Source: JASMHC01 sp964476515 (GTDB lineage: Bacteria; Pseudomonadota; Alphaproteobacteria; Rhodobacterales; Rhodobacteraceae). Taken from it: 31,992 nt of DNA. Positions 15,943-22,701 of the stretch are shown here, one piece after another. Under the pieces are notes generated by a model, which searched no databases, had not been told where the DNA came from, and saw only the letters and a program-made list of their open reading frames with translations. A program made the translations under genes and the position numbers. The stretch lies in NCBI GenBank assembly GCA_964476515.1, contig CAYZAY010000023.1, positions 1 to 31,992 on the forward strand, read 5' to 3'. Numbering within the stretch: position 1 is the first letter of the stretch; each line of letters opens with the position of its first letter.

Positions 15943-16452
15943 ATGCAGAAATACGCAGCCCTTTTACGTGCGGTTAACGTTGGTGGTACGGGCAAACTTC
16001 CCATGGCAGAGTTGCGCACTATGTGTGCGGATATCGGTTTCGAAAACTCAAAGACGCTTCTTGCCAGTGGCAATGTGGTGTTCGACACATCTCTTTCGCA
16101 AACCGACGCGCAGGCGGCATTGAACGCAAAGCTTACCGGCTATTTTGGCCGCGATATTGGACTATTTGTCTTAAATGCCGCGCAGATGCAGGTCGTGCAT
16201 GACGAAAACCCATTCCCTGATCATCCAGCCAATCAGGTCGGCGTTCTCTTCTTAGATGAAATCCCATCGCAAACGGACATTTCGGCGGCAAAAGGTTTGA
16301 AAGACGAAGAAATGGTCGCAGGGCCAGGGGTTCTCTACATCAAATACCCGTCCGGAATGAGCAAATCCAAGCTGGTCGCGCCTTCTGCCAACAAAGGCAC
16401 CATGCGCAATATGAACACCGTGGCCAAACTGTCAGAGCTTTTAAACGAATGA
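15943..16452 (+). CDS. DUF1697 domain protein
   Basis: This 169-aa protein matches the DUF1697 family. Its opening KYAALLRAVNVGGTGKLPMAEL and the following LASGNVVFD are diagnostic, as is the late YPSGMSKSKLV segment. Function is unknown; the family is widespread in bacteria, often as a lone gene. The ATG is three bases after the methyltransferase stop. A perfect hairpin terminator begins at its stop codon. Confidence 0.88.
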   Translation: MQKYAALLRAVNVGGTGKLPMAELRTMCADIGFENSKTLLASGNVVFDTSLSQTDAQAALNAKLTGYFGRDIGLFVLNAAQMQVVHDENPFPDHPANQVGVLFLDEIPSQTDISAAKGLKDEEMVAGPGVLYIKYPSGMSKSKLVAPSANKGTMRNMNTVAKLSELLNE

Positions 16453-16487
16453 AGCCCTGACCAAGATCAGGGCTTCATTGTTTATTC
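16451..16487. terminator. Bidirectional terminator, DUF1697 / pckA
   Basis: The 10-bp stem GAAGCCCTGA (16451-16460) pairs with TCAGGGCTTC (16467-16476) around a CCAAGA loop. ATTGTTTATT follows rightward, and ATTCGTTTAA follows leftward. The left arm overlaps the DUF1697 stop codon. It separates the convergent DUF1697 and pckA genes. Confidence 0.85.
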
Positions 16488-16506
16488 AATCAGGTCTGTT
16501 TGGTGA

Positions 16507-18105
16507 TTAGCCGATCGCCGCTGCTTTCACGTCTTCGTCGATATAGGGAACGTATTGCTCAAAGTTGTCAGCAAACATCTGAACCAGTTTCGCAGCTTGC
16601 TCGTCATATTCACTTGAGTTTTCCCATGTCCGGCGAGGATCAAGAAGAACCTCAGCTACGCCGGGAACTGACTTTGGAACCGCAAAGCCAAAGTTTGGAT
16701 CTTTGCGGAAATCCGCTTCGGCCAAAGTACCGTTCAACGCCGCGTCAAGAAGCGCGCGGGTAGCGCGGATTGGCATGCGAGACCCAGTTCCGTGTGCGCC
16801 ACCGGTCCATCCAGTGTTGACCAGCCAGCAAGTTGCACCGTGTTTCGCGATCTTTTCACGAAGAAGGTTGCCATAGACTTCTGGACGGCGTGGCATGAAA
16901 GGGGCGCCAAAGCAGGTCGAGAATGTCGGTTGTGGTTCGGTTACGCCACGCTCGGTGCCAGCGACCTTTGATGTGAAGCCCGACAGGAAGTGATACATCG
17001 ACTGGGCTGGCGTCAGGCGTGCAATCGGAGGCAGGACGCCAAATGCATCACATGTCAGCATGATGATGTTCTTGGGGTGACCGCCAAGCGACGTTTTTGA
17101 TGCGTTTGAAATATAGTCGAGCGGGTAAGCGCACCGCATGTTGGCGGTCAGGCTGTCGTCTTCGAAATCCAGTTCAAGCGATTGCTCGTCATAGACCATG
17201 TTTTCGATGACGGTGCCGAATTTCTGCGTTGTCGCATAAATTTCAGGCTCGGCTTCGGCGCTAAGGTTGATGGTTTTGGCGTAGCAGCCACCTTCGAAGT
17301 TAAAGGTGCCACGATCCGACCAACCATGTTCGTCGTCGCCGATCAATACACGGTCTGGGGACGCTGAAAGGGTGGTCTTACCTGTGCCTGACAGGCCGAA
17401 GAATACTGCCGTATCAACAGGATTGTTGAGCGCGTGATTGGCCGAGCAGTGCATCGGCATGACGCCCTTCTCGGGCAGCATGTAGTTCAGCAGGGTGAAA
17501 ACGGATTTTTTGTTTTCACCAGCGTATTCTGTACCGCCGATCAAGATCATCTTGCGTTCGAAATTCATCGCAATGATGGTTTCGCTGTTGCAGTTGTGGC
17601 GCTTTGGGTCAGCTTGGAAGCTTGGGCAGTTGATGACAGTGAAGTCATGCATGAACTCGTCCAGCGTTTCCTGATCTGGGCGACGAAGCATATGGCGGAT
17701 GAAAAGACCGTGCCATGCAAGCTCGGTCACCATGCGGACGTTGATCGAATATGCGGGATCAGAACCACCGACGAGGTCCTGAACAAAATAGTCCCGGCCC
17801 TTCATATGTTCGAGCATATCTTCATAAAGCGCGTCAAAACCTTCGGACGACATTTCAGCGTTGTTTTCCCACCAGATGCTGTCAGCAACATCTGGAGTTC
17901 TTACAACGTGTTTGTCTTTGGGGGAGCGACCAGTGAACTTTCCAGTGCTTACAAGGAATGTTCCGCCAAGACCGAGACTGCCTTCTTCGCGTTTAAGGGC
18001 CTGTTCGATCAAAGCAGGCTCAAGAAGGTTATAATAGACATCGCCCAGCCCTTCGATCCCGTGATCAGCCAGTCTGTTTTTTGGATTCACCCGTCCAAAG
18101 GTCAT
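16507..18105 (-). CDS. pckA: Phosphoenolpyruvate carboxykinase (ATP)
   Basis: PckA converts oxaloacetate and ATP to PEP, CO2 and ADP, the entry to gluconeogenesis. The 532-aa protein has normal length for the ATP-dependent family. It has the substrate-binding segment GKFTGRSPKDK near 55-65, the kinase-type P-loop GLSGTGKTT at 237-245, GDDEHGW near 256-262, and FNFEGGCYAK near 269-277. The late TGWTGGAHGTGSRMPI segment is also present. The ATG at 18105 has AGGAG upstream at a slightly long spacing of about 10. Three LacI-type operator-like sites lie 101-142 bases upstream. In related genomes pckA is divergent from chvI-chvG; here a remnant of those genes occupies the place. Confidence 0.98.
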   Translation of the reverse strand: MTFGRVNPKNRLADHGIEGLGDVYYNLLEPALIEQALKREEGSLGLGGTFLVSTGKFTGRSPKDKHVVRTPDVADSIWWENNAEMSSEGFDALYEDMLEHMKGRDYFVQDLVGGSDPAYSINVRMVTELAWHGLFIRHMLRRPDQETLDEFMHDFTVINCPSFQADPKRHNCNSETIIAMNFERKMILIGGTEYAGENKKSVFTLLNYMLPEKGVMPMHCSANHALNNPVDTAVFFGLSGTGKTTLSASPDRVLIGDDEHGWSDRGTFNFEGGCYAKTINLSAEAEPEIYATTQKFGTVIENMVYDEQSLELDFEDDSLTANMRCAYPLDYISNASKTSLGGHPKNIIMLTCDAFGVLPPIARLTPAQSMYHFLSGFTSKVAGTERGVTEPQPTFSTCFGAPFMPRRPEVYGNLLREKIAKHGATCWLVNTGWTGGAHGTGSRMPIRATRALLDAALNGTLAEADFRKDPNFGFAVPKSVPGVAEVLLDPRRTWENSSEYDEQAAKLVQMFADNFEQYVPYIDEDVKAAAIG

Positions 18106-18145
18106 GTTTACCGCGCTCCTATAGCCGCAATGTTAGTTATAACGG

Positions 18146-18165
18146 TGCGAAATTTCCCTTTCGCA
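18146..18165 (-). other. pckA leader hairpin
   Basis: TGCGAAA pairs with TTTCGCA around a six-base TTTCCC loop, about 40 bases before the pckA start. It has no T tract in the pckA direction. It could affect mRNA stability or be a protein site; a chance structure is possible. Confidence 0.3.
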
Positions 18166-18205
18166 TCTTGGTATTAACATGACGTGTACTGAGTGTAACA
18201 GGGCG

Positions 18206-18217
18206 CTTTAGCGCAGT
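18206..18217. promoter_or_regulatory. Operator-like site 1 upstream of pckA
   Basis: CTTTAGCGCAGT has a central GCGC at 18211-18214. It is a partial match to the LacI-type palindrome TTAGCGCTAA, which I associate with the alphaproteobacterial carbon regulators PckR/CceR. Confidence 0.4.
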
Positions 18218-18227
18218 TAGCGCAAAC
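18216..18227. promoter_or_regulatory. Operator-like site 2 upstream of pckA
   Basis: GTTAGCGCAAAC is a near-palindrome centred on GCGC 18220-18223, one base-pair step off GTTAGCGCTAAC. It overlaps site 1 by two bases, and the two centres are 9 bases apart. Confidence 0.45.
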
Positions 18228-18235
18228 CTGAAGTA

Positions 18236-18247
18236 TTTAGCGCTACC
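18236..18247. promoter_or_regulatory. Operator-like site 3 upstream of pckA
   Basis: TTTAGCGCTACC contains the perfect 8-base palindrome TAGCGCTA, with its GCGC centre at 18240-18243, 20 bases (about two helical turns) from site 2. Confidence 0.45.
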
Positions 18248-18425
18248 ATTTCGTATATAGGAAACCTCGCCTTCGATCTTAGCGGGATATTTACCATATT
18301 TTCGTTGGATCACTTGGGTAAACCCTCTGATTCGCAGTTTGCAGTTGATCGAAACTCGCAAAAAGGCCAGTATCCCTTGAAAAAATAAATGGCAGGCATA
18401 CTTAACAAAACCAAGGAGCGGTTCC

Positions 18426-18707
18426 ATGTCGAGAATTGCGCTGGTGAATGACAATCGGGTTCTTGTTGTTGTCGAAGACACCGGCCCCGGAATTCCCGAA
18501 CAGGCGCTGACCAAAATCTTCAAGCGGTTTTATTCGGAACGCCCAGAAGGCCAATTTGGCAATAACTCCGGTCTTGGGCTGGCGATCTCAAAGCAGATCG
18601 TCGAGGCACACGGTGGCGTAATTTGGGCTGAAAATATCCGCCCGACTGATGCTGACATTACCTTAGAACCTCTCGGTGCGCGGTTCGTTATCGGTATGCC
18701 GTTCTGA
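18426..18707 (+). pseudogene. Remnant fusion: start of chvI-type regulator joined to end of chvG-type sensor kinase
   Basis: This 93-aa ORF has a proper AAGGAG ribosome site and ATG. Residues 1-11 (MSRIALVNDNR) look like the start of a ChvI response regulator, where family members read close to xxRIALVDDDR. From residue 12 it reads as the end of a ChvG histidine kinase ATPase domain: G1 box EDTGPGIPE, F box IFKRFYSERP, and G2 box NNSGLGLAISKQIVEAHGG. The receiver phosphosite, the DNA-binding domain, the sensor and membrane parts, the H box and the N box are all absent. It cannot act as a two-component system. Two D-to-N differences in the ChvI-like part suggest drift. hprK follows immediately, the usual gene after chvG. 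An assembly misjoin would look the same. Confidence 0.75.
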
Positions 18708-18711
18708 TCCG

Positions 18712-19158
18712 GTGTCTGAGTCGTCTCGAACAAGTGATAAATTTGATCTGATCCTCCACGCGTCCTGTGTCGCCTTGGGCGACAAAGGATTGCTGATCAT
18801 TGGCCCATCCGGCAGCGGCAAGTCGTCACTCGCGCTTGAGCTTATGGCGTTAGGGGCTTGCCTGGTTGCGGATGATCGGGTGCTGCTGATCAGAACCGAC
18901 AACAAACTTAAGGCTTCTCCACCAGCAACAATAGGCGGTAAAATAGAAGCGCGCGAAGTCGGTATTTTAAATGCTGACTACAAAAAGCACGTTTTTATTG
19001 ACGTGCTGGTCAATTTGGAAAAAACTGAAACGCAACGATTGCCTGAAAATCGGATAATAGAAATCCTTGGGCATGATTTTCCGTGTTATTACAAATCTAA
19101 CACTCCATCCTTTCCAGCTGCACTATTGCAGTTACTCAAAGCAGGTCGGTTTGCATGA
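18712..19158 (+). CDS. hprK: HPr kinase/phosphorylase, short alphaproteobacterial form
   Basis: This 148-aa protein corresponds to the catalytic C-terminal domain of HprK, which phosphorylates HPr on a serine. Visible motifs are HASCVAL (16-22), the P-loop GPSGSGKSS (31-39), VADDRVLL near 52-59, and the HprK loop GKIEAREVGI near 76-85. The N-terminal domain of Firmicute HprK is missing, as is normal in alphaproteobacteria. The start is uncertain. GTG 18712, five bases after the upstream stop, is preferred; TTG/GTG codons farther upstream would overlap the chvG remnant. Its stop overlaps the rapZ ATG (ATGA). Confidence 0.9.
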   Translation: MSESSRTSDKFDLILHASCVALGDKGLLIIGPSGSGKSSLALELMALGACLVADDRVLLIRTDNKLKASPPATIGGKIEAREVGILNADYKKHVFIDVLVNLEKTETQRLPENRIIEILGHDFPCYYKSNTPSFPAALLQLLKAGRFA

Positions 19159-20072
19159 ATGCCGTAGATCGAAAACCGCAAGATGCGTTGCCGTCACAAA
19201 TACCTAACCTGGTTTTTGTAACCGGCCCGTCGGGTGGTGGGCGCACAACAGCCATTAACGCGCTTGAAGATATGGGCTTTGAGACCATCATCAATCTGCC
19301 TCTTCGCTACGTCACGCGCCTATTGAAAGATAATCCGCCCAGCGGTCCCATGGCTATGGGGCTTGATATCCGAAACAGGGATTTCAGTGTGAACGGTGTG
19401 CTGGATATCCTTTCCGAACTTTCAAATTCCTCGGATGTTCGTCCTGAACTGATATTTGTTGAGTGCAGTCCAGATATTCTGCTACGAAGATATTCCGAAA
19501 CACGTCGGCGTCATCCGATGTCCGAGGATGATAGCCCCCATGTGGGTATCGAAACGGAAATTGATATCCTAAAGCCAATCCGTGCGCGGGCCGATATTGT
19601 GATCGACACGACCGAGTTTTCACCGCACGACCTGAAGGCCGAAATTAACCGCTGGTATGGAAATGACAGCAGTTTGCCGTTGGCTCTGTCTGTTCAAAGT
19701 TTTTCCTACAAGCGCGGAATTCCTGCAGGGTTGGATCTGGTCTTTGATTGCAGGTTTTTACGCAACCCGCATTGGGCGCCTGAGTTGCGCGACAAAACCG
19801 GACAGGACCCGAAAGTTGCGGCCTATATAGATGAAGACCCGCTTTTTGCGTCCTACTTTACAAAAATACACGAGATGGTTCGTTTGATGTTGCCCGCAGT
19901 TAAAAAAGAGGGCAGGGCGCATATGACGATTGGTGTTGGATGCACCGGCGGCAAACATAGGTCTGTGGCAATGGCTGAAAAGCTTGGCCATGCCCTTGAA
20001 CTTGATACAACTCAGGTGTCTATTCGACATAGGGAACTGGAACGTCGCGAATACGCGGCCCAAGTGAAGTAA
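19155..20072 (+). CDS. rapZ: RNase adapter / nucleotide-binding protein RapZ (YvcJ family)
   Basis: This 305-aa protein belongs to the RapZ/YvcJ P-loop family, which in E. coli targets a small RNA for RNase E cleavage and in other bacteria has less clear roles. It has an N-terminal NTP-binding domain and a C-terminal domain with GIPAGLDLVFDCRFLRNPHW and GCTGGKHRSVAMAEKL, both strongly conserved. The P-loop reads GPSGGGRTT (24-32), with arginine at the usual lysine. I recall the same change in other Rhodobacterales, so it is probably lineage-wide. It sits between hprK and the EIIA gene, linking it to PTS signalling. ATG start overlaps hprK. Confidence 0.94.
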   Translation: MNAVDRKPQDALPSQIPNLVFVTGPSGGGRTTAINALEDMGFETIINLPLRYVTRLLKDNPPSGPMAMGLDIRNRDFSVNGVLDILSELSNSSDVRPELIFVECSPDILLRRYSETRRRHPMSEDDSPHVGIETEIDILKPIRARADIVIDTTEFSPHDLKAEINRWYGNDSSLPLALSVQSFSYKRGIPAGLDLVFDCRFLRNPHWAPELRDKTGQDPKVAAYIDEDPLFASYFTKIHEMVRLMLPAVKKEGRAHMTIGVGCTGGKHRSVAMAEKLGHALELDTTQVSIRHRELERREYAAQVK

Positions 20073-20084
20073 GGTGTAGTTGCC

Positions 20085-20477
20085 TTGATAGGCATCGTGA
20101 TTGTCGCACATGGCGGCTTGGCAAAAGAATATCGGGCTGCTGTCGAACATGTTGTCGGCAAACAGGACCGCTTGCTTGCGATATCGACTGGACCCGAAGA
20201 CGACCGCATCCAAAAACAACAGGAAATCTGCGCCGCTGCCGATAGCGTCGACGAAGGCGATGGCGTGGTTGTTGTGACTGATATGTTTGGGGGCTCGCCT
20301 TCCAATCTATCGTTGTTTGCCTGTAGCCCCACCGACAGAAAAATCCTTTACGGTGCGAATTTGCCAATGTTGGTAAAGCTCACCAAGTGCCGAAATCGTA
20401 ATATCGACGACGCCATTCAAGCCTCACTCACCGCGGGTAGAAAATACATCGACTACCACGATGGTGGTGTGTCCTAA
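20085..20477 (+). CDS. PTS EIIA component, mannose-type (PTS fructose/mannose family)
   Basis: This 130-aa protein has the EIIA-man fold start IGIVIVAHGGLAKEY, with phosphorylatable H9. It also has the DEGDGVVVVTDMFGGSPSN segment typical of the family. Translation begins at TTG 20085, which puts the histidine in the standard place. TAAGGTG overlapping the rapZ stop is its ribosome site, 8 bases upstream. No EIIB, EIIC or EIID gene is nearby. The protein is therefore most likely regulatory, accepting phosphate from the adjacent HPr rather than moving sugar. Confidence 0.93.
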   Translation: MIGIVIVAHGGLAKEYRAAVEHVVGKQDRLLAISTGPEDDRIQKQQEICAAADSVDEGDGVVVVTDMFGGSPSNLSLFACSPTDRKILYGANLPMLVKLTKCRNRNIDDAIQASLTAGRKYIDYHDGGVS

Positions 20478-20504
20478 CCAGCCACATTTGTTCGGAGACT
20501 GGAT

Positions 20505-20765
20505 TTGGAACTAAAAATCATAAACGAAAAGGGACTGCACGCACGCGCTTCGGCACGGTTCGTCGAGGTTGTAGAGCAGTTCGACGCGGCGGCAGAGGTT
20601 TCAAAGGACGGAATTAGTGCTTCTGGGGACAGTATTATGGGCCTTTTGATGTTGGCAGCGTCTAGAGGAACTACTATTGAGGTTCGAACTTCCGGGCCCG
20701 AGGCCGATCAACTTAGCGGCGCTCTTAAAAACCTGGTCGAAGATTACTTCGGTGAAGGTGCATAG
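20505..20765 (+). CDS. ptsH: Phosphocarrier protein HPr
   Basis: This 86-aa HPr begins at TTG 20505 with GGAG seven bases upstream. The phosphorylation histidine is H12 in KGLHARASARF. The regulatory serine, target of HprK, is S43 in GDSIMGLLMLAAS. The protein ends in the usual helix LVEDYFGEGA. It passes phosphate from EI (encoded elsewhere) to the EIIA upstream. Having both histidine and serine sites, next to hprK, indicates a regulatory relay that reads carbon and energy state. Confidence 0.96.
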   Translation: MELKIINEKGLHARASARFVEVVEQFDAAAEVSKDGISASGDSIMGLLMLAASRGTTIEVRTSGPEADQLSGALKNLVEDYFGEGA

Positions 20766-20794
20766 CACCAACCCGCATTTGGTGACACTGCAAC

Positions 20795-21676
20795 GTGGTA
20801 GACGGCGTGAACGAAAATTCGACAATCAAGCCAGCCAAGGAAGATGGCCCGATCTATGATCGTCGCAGCCTTACCTATTCTGACACGTTTGAAAGCCCGA
20901 TAAAACGCACAGTAATTCGCGCGATTGAGTGGATGACGGGGAAAATCACCATCATCCGTCGGATTAGAGAATTCGAAAAGATCGACCCTCCAAAAGGTCA
21001 GGCGTTTTGGCCAGCAACGATGAAGTCGATGGGCATCGAGTTGCAGACGCCACAGTCCCAGATAGACAACATTCCCCCCGTGGGGCCTGTTATCCTTGTG
21101 GCGAACCACCCGCATGGGCTTGTCGATGGCATGATCCTTGCGGATCTGATTGGCCGCTGCCGTGATGACTACCGTATTCTGACGCGTTCGTTGCTGACCG
21201 GTATTGACGAAAGTGCAGCGAAATACATGATCCCCGTGCCGTTTCCACACGAAGAGGACGCACAAAAGAAAATGATCGAAATGCGCAATGCGGCGCGCGC
21301 GCATTTGTCGAACGGTGGATTGGTTGCGTTGTTTCCTTCCGGCACCGTAGCAGCAGCCGAAAAGATGTTTGGCGAAGCGATCGAAGCTGAGTGGAACGTA
21401 TTTACTGCCAAGCTGATCCGCACGTCGAAAGCTGCGGTCGTGCCAATGTTCTTCCCGGGATCAAATTCGCGCTGGTATCACATGGCGAACCAGATTTCGT
21501 CTACGCTTCGTCAATCGCTTTTGCTACACGAGGTAGCCTATGCCTTTGATAAGCCTCAGAAACCAGTAATTGGCGTGGCTGTGTCTCCCGAAGAGGCACA
21601 AGAGCGCAGCAGGAATCCGCGTGAGTTTATGGCGTGGCTTCGTGAGCGTACATTGGCGCTTAAAGAAACAGACTAG
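20795..21676 (+). CDS. Lysophospholipid acyltransferase family protein (PlsC-like)
   Basis: This protein of about 293 aa belongs to the PlsC/LPLAT superfamily. The catalytic block is VANHPHGLVDGM (about 102-113; H105 and D111) and the acceptor block is LVALFPSGTVAAAE (about 176-190). Histidine and aspartate are five residues apart rather than the four of HX4D; I recall NHPxG spacing in one bacterial subgroup. It probably acylates a lysolipid or glycerol-phosphate derivative at the inner membrane. The start is uncertain: GTG 20795 (GGTGA 9 bases upstream) or GTG 20807. It follows ptsH by 29 bases. Its TAG stop forms a shared CTAG with the opposing gene. Confidence 0.88.
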   Translation: MVDGVNENSTIKPAKEDGPIYDRRSLTYSDTFESPIKRTVIRAIEWMTGKITIIRRIREFEKIDPPKGQAFWPATMKSMGIELQTPQSQIDNIPPVGPVILVANHPHGLVDGMILADLIGRCRDDYRILTRSLLTGIDESAAKYMIPVPFPHEEDAQKKMIEMRNAARAHLSNGGLVALFPSGTVAAAEKMFGEAIEAEWNVFTAKLIRTSKAAVVPMFFPGSNSRWYHMANQISSTLRQSLLLHEVAYAFDKPQKPVIGVAVSPEEAQERSRNPREFMAWLRERTLALKETD

Positions 21677-22548
21677 CGCGTTGGAACCGGCACATCGCCG
21701 CGATAATCATAAAACCCGCGTTTCGTTTTACGTCCCAACCAACCAGCTTCTACATATTTTGTCAGCAACGGACAGGGGCGATATTTCGTATCCGCCAAGC
21801 CGTCGTGCAAAACGTTCATGATCGCAAGACATGTGTCCAAACCAATGAAATCAGCAAGCTCTAGCGGTCCCATAGGGTGGTTGGCGCCAAGCTTTAGGGA
21901 TTCGTCGATGGACTTCACCGATCCGACACCTTCGTAGAGCGTATAGACGGCTTCATTGATCATCGGCATCAGAATCCGGTTCACGATGAATGCAGGGAAA
22001 TCTTCTGCTGATGCTGCGGTTTTCCCCAGTTTTTCAACGACTTGCAGGCATGCTTTGTAGGTTTCCTGATCGGTCGCGATGCCCCTGATCAATTCGACCA
22101 GCTGCATGATCGGAACTGGGTTCATAAAATGGAATCCCATGAAACGTTCTGGCCGGTCCGTTCCGCTTGCAAGACGAGTGATTGAAATTGACGATGTATT
22201 CGACGTAAGAATTGTGTGCGGTTGAAGATGCGGGACAAGTTCGTTGAAAATCGCAGTTTTTACGACTTCACGCTCGGTCGCGGCTTCGATCACCAGATCG
22301 GTTTGCCCGAGGTCGGACAATGTCTGTGTGGTGGCAATTCGGCTTAGAGTTTCGGCTTTTTCAACCTCGGTCAAACTGCCTTTACTGATCTGGCGGTTGA
22401 GGTTTTTGTCTATGGTTGCCAGTGCCTTATCAATCGCATCCTGCGAGATATCGTTGAGCAACACCTCATAGCCGGCTTGGGCCATGACGTGTGCAATACC
22501 GTTGCCCATTTGACCCGCGCCGATGATGCCGACTTGCCTGACTTCCAT
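21673..22548 (-). CDS. 3-hydroxybutyryl-CoA dehydrogenase
   Basis: This 291-aa NAD(P)-dependent enzyme interconverts 3-hydroxybutyryl-CoA and acetoacetyl-CoA. The N-terminal Rossmann domain shows GIIGAGQMGNGIAHVMAQAG (about 7-26) and the adenine-ribose acidic residue in LLNDIS. The catalytic histidine lies in MGFHFMNPVPIMQLVELI, with SNTSSIS before it. The C-terminal domain contains NHPMGPLELADFIGLDTCL. ATG 22548 is the natural start. It probably serves butanoate/PHB or ethylmalonyl-CoA metabolism and is near etfAB. It converges with the acyltransferase gene. Confidence 0.95.
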   Translation of the reverse strand: MEVRQVGIIGAGQMGNGIAHVMAQAGYEVLLNDISQDAIDKALATIDKNLNRQISKGSLTEVEKAETLSRIATTQTLSDLGQTDLVIEAATEREVVKTAIFNELVPHLQPHTILTSNTSSISITRLASGTDRPERFMGFHFMNPVPIMQLVELIRGIATDQETYKACLQVVEKLGKTAASAEDFPAFIVNRILMPMINEAVYTLYEGVGSVKSIDESLKLGANHPMGPLELADFIGLDTCLAIMNVLHDGLADTKYRPCPLLTKYVEAGWLGRKTKRGFYDYRGDVPVPTR

Positions 22549-22701
22549 GTTATCAACCTCGTTTTGTTTGCTAACTGACCTTATGCAGTCGGCCTGCTTG
22601 GTTGCAAGTAGCGACGTTAAATCAAATTGGAAGTTTAAGAACTTGCTAGGAATTCAAGCAGATAGATGTGGGTGGGTGAGTTAGTATGAGTGGAGGTGAG
22701 T

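Larger units (their letters stand above)
18106..18425. other. 320-base divergent regulatory region, pckA / chvI'-'chvG remnant
   Basis: No gene is supported. The region carries the pckA leader with a 7-bp hairpin (TGCGAAA/TTTCGCA, 18146-18165), three TTAGCGC-type sites (18206-18247), and the AAGGAG ribosome site of the rightward remnant gene (18414-18419). The rest is comparatively AT-rich, with no recognisable ChvI coding sequence left in it. Confidence 0.7.
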
